From contig JAATFE010000213.1 of NCBI GenBank assembly GCA_015655365.1, forward strand, positions 1-7,469: 7,469 nucleotides of DNA, read 5' to 3'. The position numbers were made by a program, and so were the translations under genes. The first letter of the stretch is position 1; every line of letters starts with the position of its first letter. Of this stretch, positions 1 through 5,567 are shown piece after piece. The notes beneath the pieces are model-generated. The model was not told where the DNA came from, ran no database searches, and was given only the letters and a program-made list of their open reading frames with translations. Source of the stretch: Terriglobales bacterium. GTDB taxonomy: Bacteria > Acidobacteriota > Terriglobia > Terriglobales > Acidobacteriaceae.

Positions 1-100
1 CAGGCAGGCCTTCTGTTCCGGCGCGACGGCGTGCCAGCCAGCCCAGACCGGCCAGCGCGCGCTCCAGCCAGGTGATGCGCATCCGCATGAGAGCTTCCAT
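1..100 (-). CDS. Partial CDS, N-terminal 33 codons of an unidentified protein
   Basis: From an ATG at 100-98 the minus strand stays open to the window edge. The product begins MEALMRMRITWLERALAGLG and continues with a basic Ala/Arg-rich stretch. About three quarters of third positions are G or C, which fits coding DNA of the neighbouring style. An in-frame TGA lies a short way upstream, so 100 is the first ATG. In-frame ATGs also occur at 88 and 82, and no strong Shine-Dalgarno decides between them. A second open frame starts at 110, but its composition is less protein-like. The N-terminus is amphipathic and gives no family signature, so I assign no function. The gene lies 163 bp downstream of the aminotransferase on the same strand, beyond a hairpin terminator, so it is probably a separate transcription unit. 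Confidence 0.4.
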   Translation of the reverse strand, partial: MEALMRMRITWLERALAGLGWLARRRAGTEGLP

Positions 101-207
101 GGCAGACCATTCTCGGATGAATCGGAAAATCGCGCAAATGCAAGGTGCAGATTCGGCTCAGTGTCCGTGGCCTGGAGGGTTTTTGCCGTCTCTGAACTCC
201 GGAGATC

Positions 208-258
208 GTGCTATCCCACCCTTGGCGCAAGTACAAAGACGCGCCAAGAATGGGGCAC
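208..258 (-). terminator. Hairpin terminator after the aminotransferase; palindromic repeat copy 1
   Basis: Arms 215-228 and 241-254 form a 14-bp stem around a 12-nt loop (229-240). Beyond a 3-nt bulge (212-214), GTGC 208-211 pairs with GCAC 255-258. Two positions (219-220 against 249-250) are C/A mismatches on the plus strand but become G-U pairs in RNA read from the minus strand. The structure therefore suits the aminotransferase transcript, whose TAG stop lies 5 nt before it. No U-tract follows, so termination would be of the hairpin-only or Rho-assisted kind. Its sequence resembles the hairpin at 7278-7331. Confidence 0.7.
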
Positions 259-263
259 TCAGG

Positions 264-1652
264 CTAAACCGTAGCCACCGAAAATACTTTGGCGTGCTCT
301 TCTTCCACCGCGGTCAGCGTGTCTTCGAGGATGTCGAGAGCGACAGTGGCTTCGTTTTCGCTGATAATCAGCGGCGGGCAGAGGCGGAGGCTGGTTTCGC
401 CGCAGCCCAGGATCATGAGGCCGCGCTCGAAGGCCAGAGTTTCGATGCGGTTGCGCAGGGCGGTAGCCGGTTCGCGGGTGTTTTTGTCTTTCACCAGTTC
501 GATGCCGATCATCAGGCCCCGGCCGCGCACGTCGCCCACCAGGGGATGAGTCTTCTTCCAACCACGCAAGCGCTCCAACATCCTCTCGCCGATCCGGGCG
601 GCATTGGCGATGCCCTCGCGTTCCAGAACGTCCATGGTCGCCAGCGCCGCGGCAATGGAAACGGGGTTTCCGCCGAAGGTGGAGGCGTGAGAGCCGGGGA
701 GCCAATCCATGATCTCCGCGCGGCTCATGCAGACGCCCAGTGGCATGCCGCTGGCGATGCCCTTGGCCATGCAGACGATGTCCGGCTCGACGCCGGAGTG
801 CTCGATGGCCCACCATTTGCCGGTGCGGCCCGCGCCGCATTGCACCTCGTCCGCCACCAGCAGGATGCCGTGACGGGTGCAAATGTCGCGCAGTTCGCGG
901 AGGAAGTTGTCGGGAGCAACCACGTAGCCGCCTTCGCCCTGAATGGGTTCGACGAAGATGGCGGCAACTTCTTCGGGCGCGAGGATGGTCTTGAAGAGCT
1001 TTTCTTCAATGAACCGTGCGCAGCCGAGGCTGAAGGCTTCCTCTTCCTGCGGGCCGCCGCTGCATCCGCGATAGGCGTAGGGGTAGCGGATGTGGGTTAC
1101 GCCGGGGACCAAAGGCGCGAAGCGGCGCTTCTGCTGCGGCTTGGAGCCAGTGAGCGAAAGCGCGCCCATGGTGCGGCCATGGAATGCGCCGAAGAAGGAG
1201 ATGATCTGCTGACGGCCGGTGTGGTAGCGGGCCAGTTTAAGGGCGCACTCCACTGCTTCCGCGCCAGAGTTGCCATAGAAGAACCGGTGCGGTCCGGGCA
1301 TGGGTGCGACGGCGGAGAGCCGTGAGGCCAGGTCGGTGAGGTGCTCGTCGTAGAAGTCGGTGCCGGAGATGTGGAGCAGTTCTCCGGCCTGCTTCCGGAT
1401 GGCGGCGACGACTTCGGGGTGGCAGTGGCCGGTGGAAACCACGGCGATGCCGGCGGACATATCGAGAAACTCGTTGCCGTCCACGTCCTCTATGCGGATG
1501 CCGCGGCCGCGCTTGGCCACCAGCGGATAAGAGCGGGTATAGCTGGGCGAGATGAGCCGGTCATCGGCCTTGATGACGGCCTGGGCGTTGGGTCCGGGCA
1601 GGGGACAAACAAGTTTGGGTCCGTATTGCGCATACAGCTCTTGCTTGGTCAT
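264..1652 (-). CDS. Class III PLP-dependent aminotransferase (acetylornithine/GABA aminotransferase-like; possible amino-acid racemase)
   Basis: The 462-residue protein is a fold-type I PLP enzyme of the class III (omega) aminotransferase family, probably cytosolic. Visible family features: GNSGAEA at 127-133 (phosphate-binding loop), FHGRT at 157-161, EPIQGEGG at 235-242, ADEVQ at 267-271 with Asp268 as the expected partner of the pyridine nitrogen, AKG with Lys297 as the Schiff-base lysine, STFGGNP at 324-330, and Arg423 in SLRLCPP as a likely carboxylate binder. The length fits the roughly 450-residue branch with an N-terminal PGPxA and YTRxYPLV segment. That branch is usually annotated as 4-aminobutyrate or acetylornithine aminotransferase, but characterised archaeal members include amino-acid racemases and an ornithine aminotransferase, so the substrate is uncertain. 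The start is supported by GAGGAG at 1660-1665, 7 nt before the ATG. The gene appears intact, monocistronic and divergent from the exporter at 2179. Confidence 0.93.
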   Translation of the reverse strand: MTKQELYAQYGPKLVCPLPGPNAQAVIKADDRLISPSYTRSYPLVAKRGRGIRIEDVDGNEFLDMSAGIAVVSTGHCHPEVVAAIRKQAGELLHISGTDFYDEHLTDLASRLSAVAPMPGPHRFFYGNSGAEAVECALKLARYHTGRQQIISFFGAFHGRTMGALSLTGSKPQQKRRFAPLVPGVTHIRYPYAYRGCSGGPQEEEAFSLGCARFIEEKLFKTILAPEEVAAIFVEPIQGEGGYVVAPDNFLRELRDICTRHGILLVADEVQCGAGRTGKWWAIEHSGVEPDIVCMAKGIASGMPLGVCMSRAEIMDWLPGSHASTFGGNPVSIAAALATMDVLEREGIANAARIGERMLERLRGWKKTHPLVGDVRGRGLMIGIELVKDKNTREPATALRNRIETLAFERGLMILGCGETSLRLCPPLIISENEATVALDILEDTLTAVEEEHAKVFSVATV

Positions 1653-1717
1653 GATCGATCTCCTCGGCAGATTTGCGGTTGTGCGGCCGCCACGGGAATT
1701 GGATCGGCAAAGCCGCG

Positions 1718-1736
1718 GATCCCGGCCTGCGGGATC
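1718..1736 (-). promoter_or_regulatory. Hairpin in the aminotransferase 5' leader
   Basis: GATCCCG (1718-1724) and CGGGATC (1730-1736) form a perfect 7-bp stem with a 5-nt loop, 66 bp upstream of the aminotransferase start. No U-run follows in the direction of the gene, so an attenuator role is not supported. It may be a leader stem, a protein-binding site or chance. Confidence 0.3.
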
Positions 1737-1792
1737 AACCTGTTCTGTTCACCCGGCTGGGCGAGAAAGGGCGAGAATTCTCGGTGGACCGG

Positions 1793-1919
1793 GACTATAG
1801 CGGAACCAGAGTCGATATATCCCGAAAGCACAGCGTCCAACAAGTTAACGCGACCATCAGGGAGTGGCGACCCGGCACGAGACCCAACAGGACACAGAAA
1901 CTCTGGTTCCGCTCTAGTC
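1793..1919. repeat. 127-bp element with 20-bp terminal inverted repeats (MITE-like), full copy
   Basis: The ends 1793-1812 and 1900-1919 are inverted copies matching at 19 of 20 positions (GACTATAGCGGAACCAGAGT on the left; the one difference is at 1798). The interior has no coding potential. A second copy in the same orientation begins at 7389/7390. Over the 80 bases visible there, 68 match, with 4 gap positions, and two blocks are identical: 1818-1834 (17 nt) and 1848-1858 (11 nt). A TA dinucleotide sits at symmetric places near both ends (1796-1797 and 1915-1916), which would be compatible with a Tc1/IS630-type TA target, but the conserved bases outside it leave the boundary open. The element could be a non-autonomous mobile element. 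It could also be a structured RNA, since the ends would close a long stem. No transposase is present in the window. Confidence 0.7.
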
Positions 1920-2178
1920 TCCGCCGAAGAGCGTGGGGCGATTGCGGGCGGGCAGGGCGCGCAGGTGCCGCCGGGGGCAGATGCAGAGGGCGCGGGACCG
2001 TGACCAGCGTTTAGCGGCCGGTACAAGCGGAAATCGGTTGGCGCTGTGCATGTGCATGGGGCTTCCGATGGCGAGAGCATAGCACGGGTTCGCCACAGCT
2101 ATCCATGGGGATTCGCAAGAAAGCCGCAAGAAGTGGGAAGCGGGTGCGCGCCGTTGGAGCTAGGATTGAATTATTCCT

Positions 2179-3162
2179 ATGGCAAATTCCTATGACGCCG
2201 CCGGCCACTCGCAACGCAAAGTGGCTACCAGAACCTCTATTGTGCTGGCCTTTACCAGCGTCTATTTCTTCTGGGGATCGACTTATACGGCCATCCGCAT
2301 TGGCTCGGCCCAGATGCCGGCGCTGCTGCTGGCCGGGACGCGGTTTCTGATTGCAGGCGCGATTCTGCTGGTGTGGTGCCGCTGGCGCGGAATGCGCGTG
2401 GCCTGGCCGCCTAGAACCATGCTGATGCTTGGTTTCGTCGGACTGCTGCTGTTGGGCACAGGCAACGTGGGCCTGGTTTATGCGGAGCGGACCGTGCCGA
2501 GCGGACTAGCCTCGCTGGCGCAGGCGGTGGTTCCGCTCTATGTGGCGCTGATTGAGATGGCGTTGCCCGGCGGCGAGCCGCTTCCGGCACGCGGTTGGCT
2601 GGGCATAGCACTCGGCATTGGCGGCATGGGCGCACTGCTGTGGCCCTCGCTGCATACCGGCTTGGCCGGCGACACTGTGCGTCTGTGGGCCATTGGCAGC
2701 CTGCTGGCCGGCGCGCTTTCCTGGACGGTGGGCAGCATCGTTTCGCGGCGTGCGCGATTGCAGGTGAACAGCTTTGTGGCCGCGGCATGGGAGATGCTGC
2801 TGGCGGGCGCTTTCTGCACTGGCCTGGGTACGGTGCTGGGTCAATGGCCAGACTTCCATTTGACCACTAGCTCGGTTGGCTCACTGGCTTATCTCATTAC
2901 CGGCGGATCGCTGCTGGGCTTCACGGGCTTCATCTACCTGATCGACAACGTGCCGGTGGCCAAGGTTGCTTCGTATACCTATGTGAACCCGGTGGTTGCG
3001 GTGCTGTTGGGAATTTTTCTACTTCACGAACGGCCAGAGAAGGCTGAGTTCACCGGCATGGCCGCCATTGTGGTGGCGGTTTATCTGCTGACCACGGCGC
3101 AGATTCGCGCCAAGACACGGCCGCAGGCGGTCGAGGATCTGGAGCAGTTACAGACGAAGTGA
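2179..3162 (+). CDS. yedA: YedA-type EamA/DMT-superfamily exporter, inner membrane
   Basis: The 327-residue protein is a polytopic inner-membrane transporter of the drug/metabolite transporter superfamily (two EamA repeats, ten predicted helices). Hydrophobic segments lie near residues 18-36, 46-67, 80-102, 107-126, 138-156, 167-187, 196-217, 233-253, 262-283 and 290-308. Motifs shared with E. coli YedA are visible: WGSTY..IRIG (32-42), AGTRFL.AG (52-60), AERTVPSG (102-109) and SYTYVNPVVAVLLG (265-278). Family members are thought to export amino acids or other small metabolites. The substrate here cannot be read from sequence. The ATG at 2179 fits the family start; AGGA at 2162-2165 is a weak, rather distant Shine-Dalgarno. 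The hydrophilic tail after residue 308 is ordinary. The gene is monocistronic, divergent from the aminotransferase, and followed by a terminator at 3183. Confidence 0.93.
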   Translation: MANSYDAAGHSQRKVATRTSIVLAFTSVYFFWGSTYTAIRIGSAQMPALLLAGTRFLIAGAILLVWCRWRGMRVAWPPRTMLMLGFVGLLLLGTGNVGLVYAERTVPSGLASLAQAVVPLYVALIEMALPGGEPLPARGWLGIALGIGGMGALLWPSLHTGLAGDTVRLWAIGSLLAGALSWTVGSIVSRRARLQVNSFVAAAWEMLLAGAFCTGLGTVLGQWPDFHLTTSSVGSLAYLITGGSLLGFTGFIYLIDNVPVAKVASYTYVNPVVAVLLGIFLLHERPEKAEFTGMAAIVVAVYLLTTAQIRAKTRPQAVEDLEQLQTK

Positions 3163-3182
3163 AATTGGTTCTCATGCAGCAC

Positions 3183-3215
3183 AAAGGGCCGTTCCCCAAC
3201 CGGGAGCGGCCCTTT
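3183..3215. terminator. Bidirectional intrinsic terminator between convergent genes
   Basis: Arms 3183-3196 and 3202-3215 form a 14-bp stem with a 5-nt loop. The only imperfection is position 3192 against 3206 (T against G), which is a G-U pair in the plus-strand transcript. The stem begins with AAA and ends with TTT, giving a short U-tract in either direction. It lies 20 bp after the exporter stop and 17 bp after the stop of the convergent barrel-protein gene, so it probably serves both. Confidence 0.85.
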
Positions 3216-3232
3216 CGCGTAGCGGATGCCCT

Positions 3233-4075
3233 TTACCGGATGCGGAAGTTGTAAGCCACGCCGAAAGAGACGATGGGATAGGTCCTGAGCGGATCGAGAT
3301 CGTCCTTGTATTTGGCGACCTGCGCCTTGAGGTTGGTTTGCACATCCTGGTCGGTGGCCACATTGACGCAGTTCAGGCCCTGGGCGTTGCAAACCTGCCC
3401 CGCATTCAGCTCGACGTCGATGGTAGGGGCTCCGATGAAGGCTACGCCCACTTCAAACGGGAAGGAAAGATGCTTGCCATTGCGGGGAATGACGTTGCCC
3501 CAGCCAGCGGTGATGGTGGGAGCGGGATTCTGGGTATGCAGGCCGAAGGAACCGATGCCCTGCACCGGGTTCGTCTTTGACGCGTAGTAGGTGTAGTCGT
3601 CGAGGGTGAAGCTGGTGCCGGGCTGAACGGTGAACGTGGCGCTGGCGTTGTTGGTGTTGCGGAAGAGCACGCCAGGGCTGATGCGCAGGCCGTGATTGGG
3701 GAAGGGATAGAGATCGAGCGAAACCCCGGCAGAAGCCAGGTCGATGTTGGCGTCGACATTGAAGCCGTTGGTGGAGATGTCATTGACCGTGTACTTGAAA
3801 ATATTGCCGGTGCCGCGCACGTTCATGTACTTATTCAGGTTGGTGGCGGCCGTCATGTTGACCCCGAGCGGCGAGAAGCCGACGCCGAGAGCGATCCGCG
3901 AAAGCGGTTTGGGAGCTGCGGCCTTTTTCTTCTGGGACTTGCCAGCCGTCTGGAGCGCGGCATGAGAGCCGGAAGGCGCAGACTGGGCGGGAAAAGGGAT
4001 GGACGTGGATTGGGCCAGGAGTGCGCAGGGCGCGGCAAGCATGGCGGCGCAGACGAAAAGGGCAGTTCTATTCAC
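3233..4075 (-). CDS. Putative outer-membrane beta-barrel protein, function unknown
   Basis: From a GTG at 4075 the product is 280 residues. It starts with a signal peptide (MNR, a hydrophobic stretch from residue 5 to 20, then ALLA before QS, probable cleavage after Ala21). Cys16 is preceded by Ala-Pro and does not fit a lipobox. Residues 22-58 form a low-complexity linker rich in Ser, Pro, Ala and Lys. From residue 59 the protein shows alternating polar/hydrophobic strands rich in Gly, Asn, Thr and aromatic residues, ending in VSFGVAYNF followed by RIR, a pattern typical of an outer-membrane barrel. Landmarks are LYPFPNHGLRISPG (122-135), WGNVIPRNGKHLSFPFEVG (192-210) and a Cys229/Cys236 pair. 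I associate this pattern with uncharacterised acidobacterial proteins. The fold is inferred from pattern only. A longer reading from a TTG at 4090 is possible but disfavoured, because the GGAG at 4085-4088 then lies inside the gene. Confidence 0.8.
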   Translation of the reverse strand: MNRTALFVCAAMLAAPCALLAQSTSIPFPAQSAPSGSHAALQTAGKSQKKKAAAPKPLSRIALGVGFSPLGVNMTAATNLNKYMNVRGTGNIFKYTVNDISTNGFNVDANIDLASAGVSLDLYPFPNHGLRISPGVLFRNTNNASATFTVQPGTSFTLDDYTYYASKTNPVQGIGSFGLHTQNPAPTITAGWGNVIPRNGKHLSFPFEVGVAFIGAPTIDVELNAGQVCNAQGLNCVNVATDQDVQTNLKAQVAKYKDDLDPLRTYPIVSFGVAYNFRIR

Positions 4076-4084
4076 GATTATGAT

Positions 4085-4088
4085 CTCC
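4085..4088 (-). promoter_or_regulatory. Shine-Dalgarno deciding the GTG start at 4075
   Basis: GGAG on the minus strand lies 9 nt upstream of the GTG at 4075-4073. The alternative TTG start at 4090 has no comparable site, and starting there would put five residues (MEIII) ahead of the typical basic signal-peptide start MNR. Confidence 0.7.
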
Positions 4089-4325
4089 AAATAGATTGAA
4101 AAATACTCCCCGGTTGCCGGGACGTCCGCCGAACGATGCAGAATTCCAGAGAATCATCCGGCATTCGCTTCATCGGCATGTGGCACCTTATAGAGCAGGG
4201 GGGTGCCGTAAAGTTACCACGCTGAGGCAGTTCTGGTCTTTGAACCTCCCCGCCGCATACCGAAATGCCCAATTCAGCCAGCACCCTGTTCTGCATTGGA
4301 TCGTTTCATGGGTTGGAGAGAAAGT

Positions 4326-4376
4326 ATGACCCGCTTTGCACAGCGTCCTCAAACATGCATGGGGGTAATGGCTTAA
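4326..4376 (+). CDS. Possible 16-codon leader ORF upstream of mutY
   Basis: ATG at 4326 is preceded by GGAG (4315-4318) with 7-nt spacing, a better ribosome binding site than that of mutY itself. It reads MTRFAQRPQTCMGVMA and ends at TAA 4374-4376, only 9 nt before the mutY ATG. It is in the same frame as mutY, separated by the stop and three sense codons. It may be a leader peptide feeding ribosomes to mutY by reinitiation, or a relic N-terminus cut off by a nonsense change. The sequence alone does not decide. Confidence 0.35.
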   Translation: MTRFAQRPQTCMGVMA

Positions 4377-4385
4377 TCTGAGCCC

Positions 4386-5483
4386 ATGGTGAAGCTGGAC
4401 CGCACCCCCCAGAAGATCGACAAGCTGCGCAAGCAATTGCTGAAATGGTATGTGCACAACCAGCGCGATTTGCCTTGGCGGCGCAGTCACGATTCCTATG
4501 CCATCTGGGTCTCGGAGATCATGTTGCAGCAGACCCGCGTAGCCGTGGTTGTCGAGCGCTACCAGGCATTCATGGGAAGGTTTCCGACGCTGGTCTCGCT
4601 GGCCCTGGCTCCGGAAGAGGACGTGCTGGCAATGTGGAGCGGCCTGGGCTACTATCGCCGCGCGCGCATGTTGCACAAGGCCGCGCAGTTTGTGGCCGAC
4701 CAACACCAGGGCAATTTGCCGGCAACCGCCGCGGAACTGCGCCTGCTGCCCGGCATTGGCGCTTACACGGCCGCCGCCATCGCCAGCATCGCCAACGAAG
4801 AGCATGTGGCGGTAGTGGACGGCAACGTGGAGCGGGTGCTGTGCCGCATGGCGGGCTGGGAGGCAGACGGCGCCACCGGTGGCGCGGCGCTGCGGCGCAG
4901 AATCGAAGAACTCGCCACACAGCTTGTCGATCCGCGGCGCCCCGGCGACTTCAACCAGGCGATAATGGAGTTGGGAGCAACGGTCTGCCTGCCGCGCAAT
5001 CCGCAATGCCTGGTTTGCCCATGGACAGCGGACTGCAAGACCCGCGGCGAACACAAAACCCAGCCGAGAGCCCAGATGCTGAGCCGCGAGGTGGGCCACG
5101 CGCTTTCTTTACGCATGGGGCAGCAGCCCGGCGAGTCCAACCGGGAGGTGCTGCTGGAGCAGCGGCCCGCGATGCTCTCCGTGATGCCTGGGCTGTGGGA
5201 ACTGCCTGGGCTGCGCGAGCCGGACGTTCCCGCTGAGGAACTGCGCATGAACGTGCGTCACGCCATCATGCAGGTGAACTATTACGTGCGCATTCGCACG
5301 GTCTTCGAGGACGATGTGGACGCACTGACAGTGGCAGGCGGGGAACGGCGCTGGGTTCCACTCGGCGCGGCAGGCGGAATGGCGCTCACTGGATTGACTC
5401 GCAAAGTGCTGACGCGCGCCCACTTATTTCCCGCCGTTTCGCTGGATACCATTGCCCCGCAGCCGGACGTCGACGTACTCTGA
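4386..5483 (+). CDS. mutY: Adenine DNA glycosylase MutY
   Basis: MutY removes adenine mispaired with 8-oxoguanine, starting base-excision repair that prevents G:C to T:A transversions. The 365-residue protein shows the full architecture. The catalytic helical domain contains SEIMLQQT (43-50, Glu44 as the proton donor) and a helix-hairpin-helix LPGIGAYTAAAI (121-132). Asp145 in VDGNVERV is the catalytic aspartate. The iron-sulfur cluster loop is Cys201-X6-Cys208-X2-Cys211-X5-Cys217. A C-terminal MutT/Nudix-like domain spans roughly 235-345. The Phe-Ser-His loop that reads 8-oxoguanine in E. coli and Geobacillus MutY corresponds here to Ile294-Met295-Gln296, after the conserved Arg-His. The start matches the family N-terminus, but no Shine-Dalgarno precedes it; the short ORF at 4326 may supply translation. 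The peptidase gene follows after 84 bp on the same strand. Confidence 0.96.
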   Translation: MVKLDRTPQKIDKLRKQLLKWYVHNQRDLPWRRSHDSYAIWVSEIMLQQTRVAVVVERYQAFMGRFPTLVSLALAPEEDVLAMWSGLGYYRRARMLHKAAQFVADQHQGNLPATAAELRLLPGIGAYTAAAIASIANEEHVAVVDGNVERVLCRMAGWEADGATGGAALRRRIEELATQLVDPRRPGDFNQAIMELGATVCLPRNPQCLVCPWTADCKTRGEHKTQPRAQMLSREVGHALSLRMGQQPGESNREVLLEQRPAMLSVMPGLWELPGLREPDVPAEELRMNVRHAIMQVNYYVRIRTVFEDDVDALTVAGGERRWVPLGAAGGMALTGLTRKVLTRAHLFPAVSLDTIAPQPDVDVL

Positions 5484-5495
5484 TTAGTCGACTAA
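5484..5495. promoter_or_regulatory. 12-bp perfect palindrome directly after the mutY stop
   Basis: TTAGTCGACTAA begins at the base after the mutY TGA and 72 bp upstream of the peptidase start. A perfect palindrome of this length could be a dimeric repressor half-site pair controlling the peptidase gene, or chance. Nothing else in the window repeats it. Confidence 0.25.
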
Positions 5496-5528
5496 GTTTC
5501 CACCTTCAATCGACGCTGCAGTTTTCAA

Positions 5529-5548
5529 GCGCCTCCGCGATGAGGCGC
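5529..5548 (+). promoter_or_regulatory. Hairpin in the peptidase leader
   Basis: GCGCCTC (5529-5535) and GAGGCGC (5542-5548) form a perfect 7-bp stem with a 6-nt loop, ending 8 nt before the AGGGAGA Shine-Dalgarno of the peptidase gene (5557-5563). No U-run follows. It could stabilise the leader or mark the end of the mutY transcript. Confidence 0.4.
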
Positions 5549-5567
5549 ACAACCATAGGGAGACTCC

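Larger units (their letters stand above)
1653..2178. other. Divergent intergenic region (526 bp) with repeat element and hairpins
   Basis: This region separates the divergent starts of the aminotransferase and the exporter, so both promoters should lie here. I could not find convincing -35/-10 pairs. It holds the aminotransferase Shine-Dalgarno (1660-1665), a hairpin (1718-1736), a 12-bp perfect palindrome CGAGAATTCTCG (1772-1783), and the 127-bp inverted-repeat element (1793-1919). The stretch 1920-2178 is GC-rich. Open frames cross it on both strands, but none has a good start or a recognisable product, and I see no gene there. Confidence 0.6.
4076..4385. other. Divergent leader region between the barrel-protein gene and mutY
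   Basis: These 310 bp carry the upstream signals of two divergent genes. A short hairpin (4109-4113 with 4117-4121) is followed in the minus direction by GAGTATTTTT; it resembles a weak intrinsic terminator in the barrel-protein leader, but the stem is only 5 bp. A second small hairpin pairs GGCACC 4182-4187 with GGTGCC 4202-4207. A 16-codon ORF lies at 4326-4376. I see no convincing sigma-70 promoter pair in either direction. A 77-codon open frame at 4096-4329 starts with TTG, lacks a Shine-Dalgarno and does not look real. Confidence 0.5.

Noticed and set aside
72..1325. 417-codon open frame on the plus strand opposite the aminotransferase
   Set aside because: It is fully antisense to a clear enzyme gene with all its catalytic motifs. 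Long antisense frames are expected in GC-rich coding DNA, and its product shows no family features.
1793..1919. Known riboswitch (cobalamin, SAM, ZTP, glutamine types considered)
   Set aside because: None of the conserved cores of those classes that I know can be found on either strand. The element also occurs at a second place unlinked to a common downstream gene.
1649..2080. 143-codon minus-strand frame crossing the 127-bp element
   Set aside because: It runs through both inverted repeats and overlaps the start of the aminotransferase, and the product has no recognisable features. It is most likely a chance frame in GC-rich DNA.
3233..4075. Lipoprotein reading of the barrel protein, based on Cys16 in the signal region
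   Set aside because: The residues before Cys16 are Ala-Ala-Pro, which is not a lipobox, while a normal signal-peptidase I site follows at ALLA before QS.
4096..4329. 77-codon plus-strand frame in the barrel-protein/mutY intergenic region, ending in an ATGA overlap with the mini-ORF
   Set aside because: It has a TTG start, no Shine-Dalgarno and a composition unlike the neighbouring genes, and it covers the leader of the divergent gene. The ATGA overlap is suggestive but not enough.
4290..4370. Sigma-70 promoter for mutY using TTGGAT or TTGCAC with TATGAC or TAATGG
   Set aside because: The spacings are 23-24 nt or the boxes overlap other signals, so none fits a 16-18 nt spacer convincingly.
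4188..5099. 303-codon open frame on the minus strand opposite mutY
   Set aside because: It is antisense to the MutY catalytic and iron-sulfur regions, with no recognisable product.
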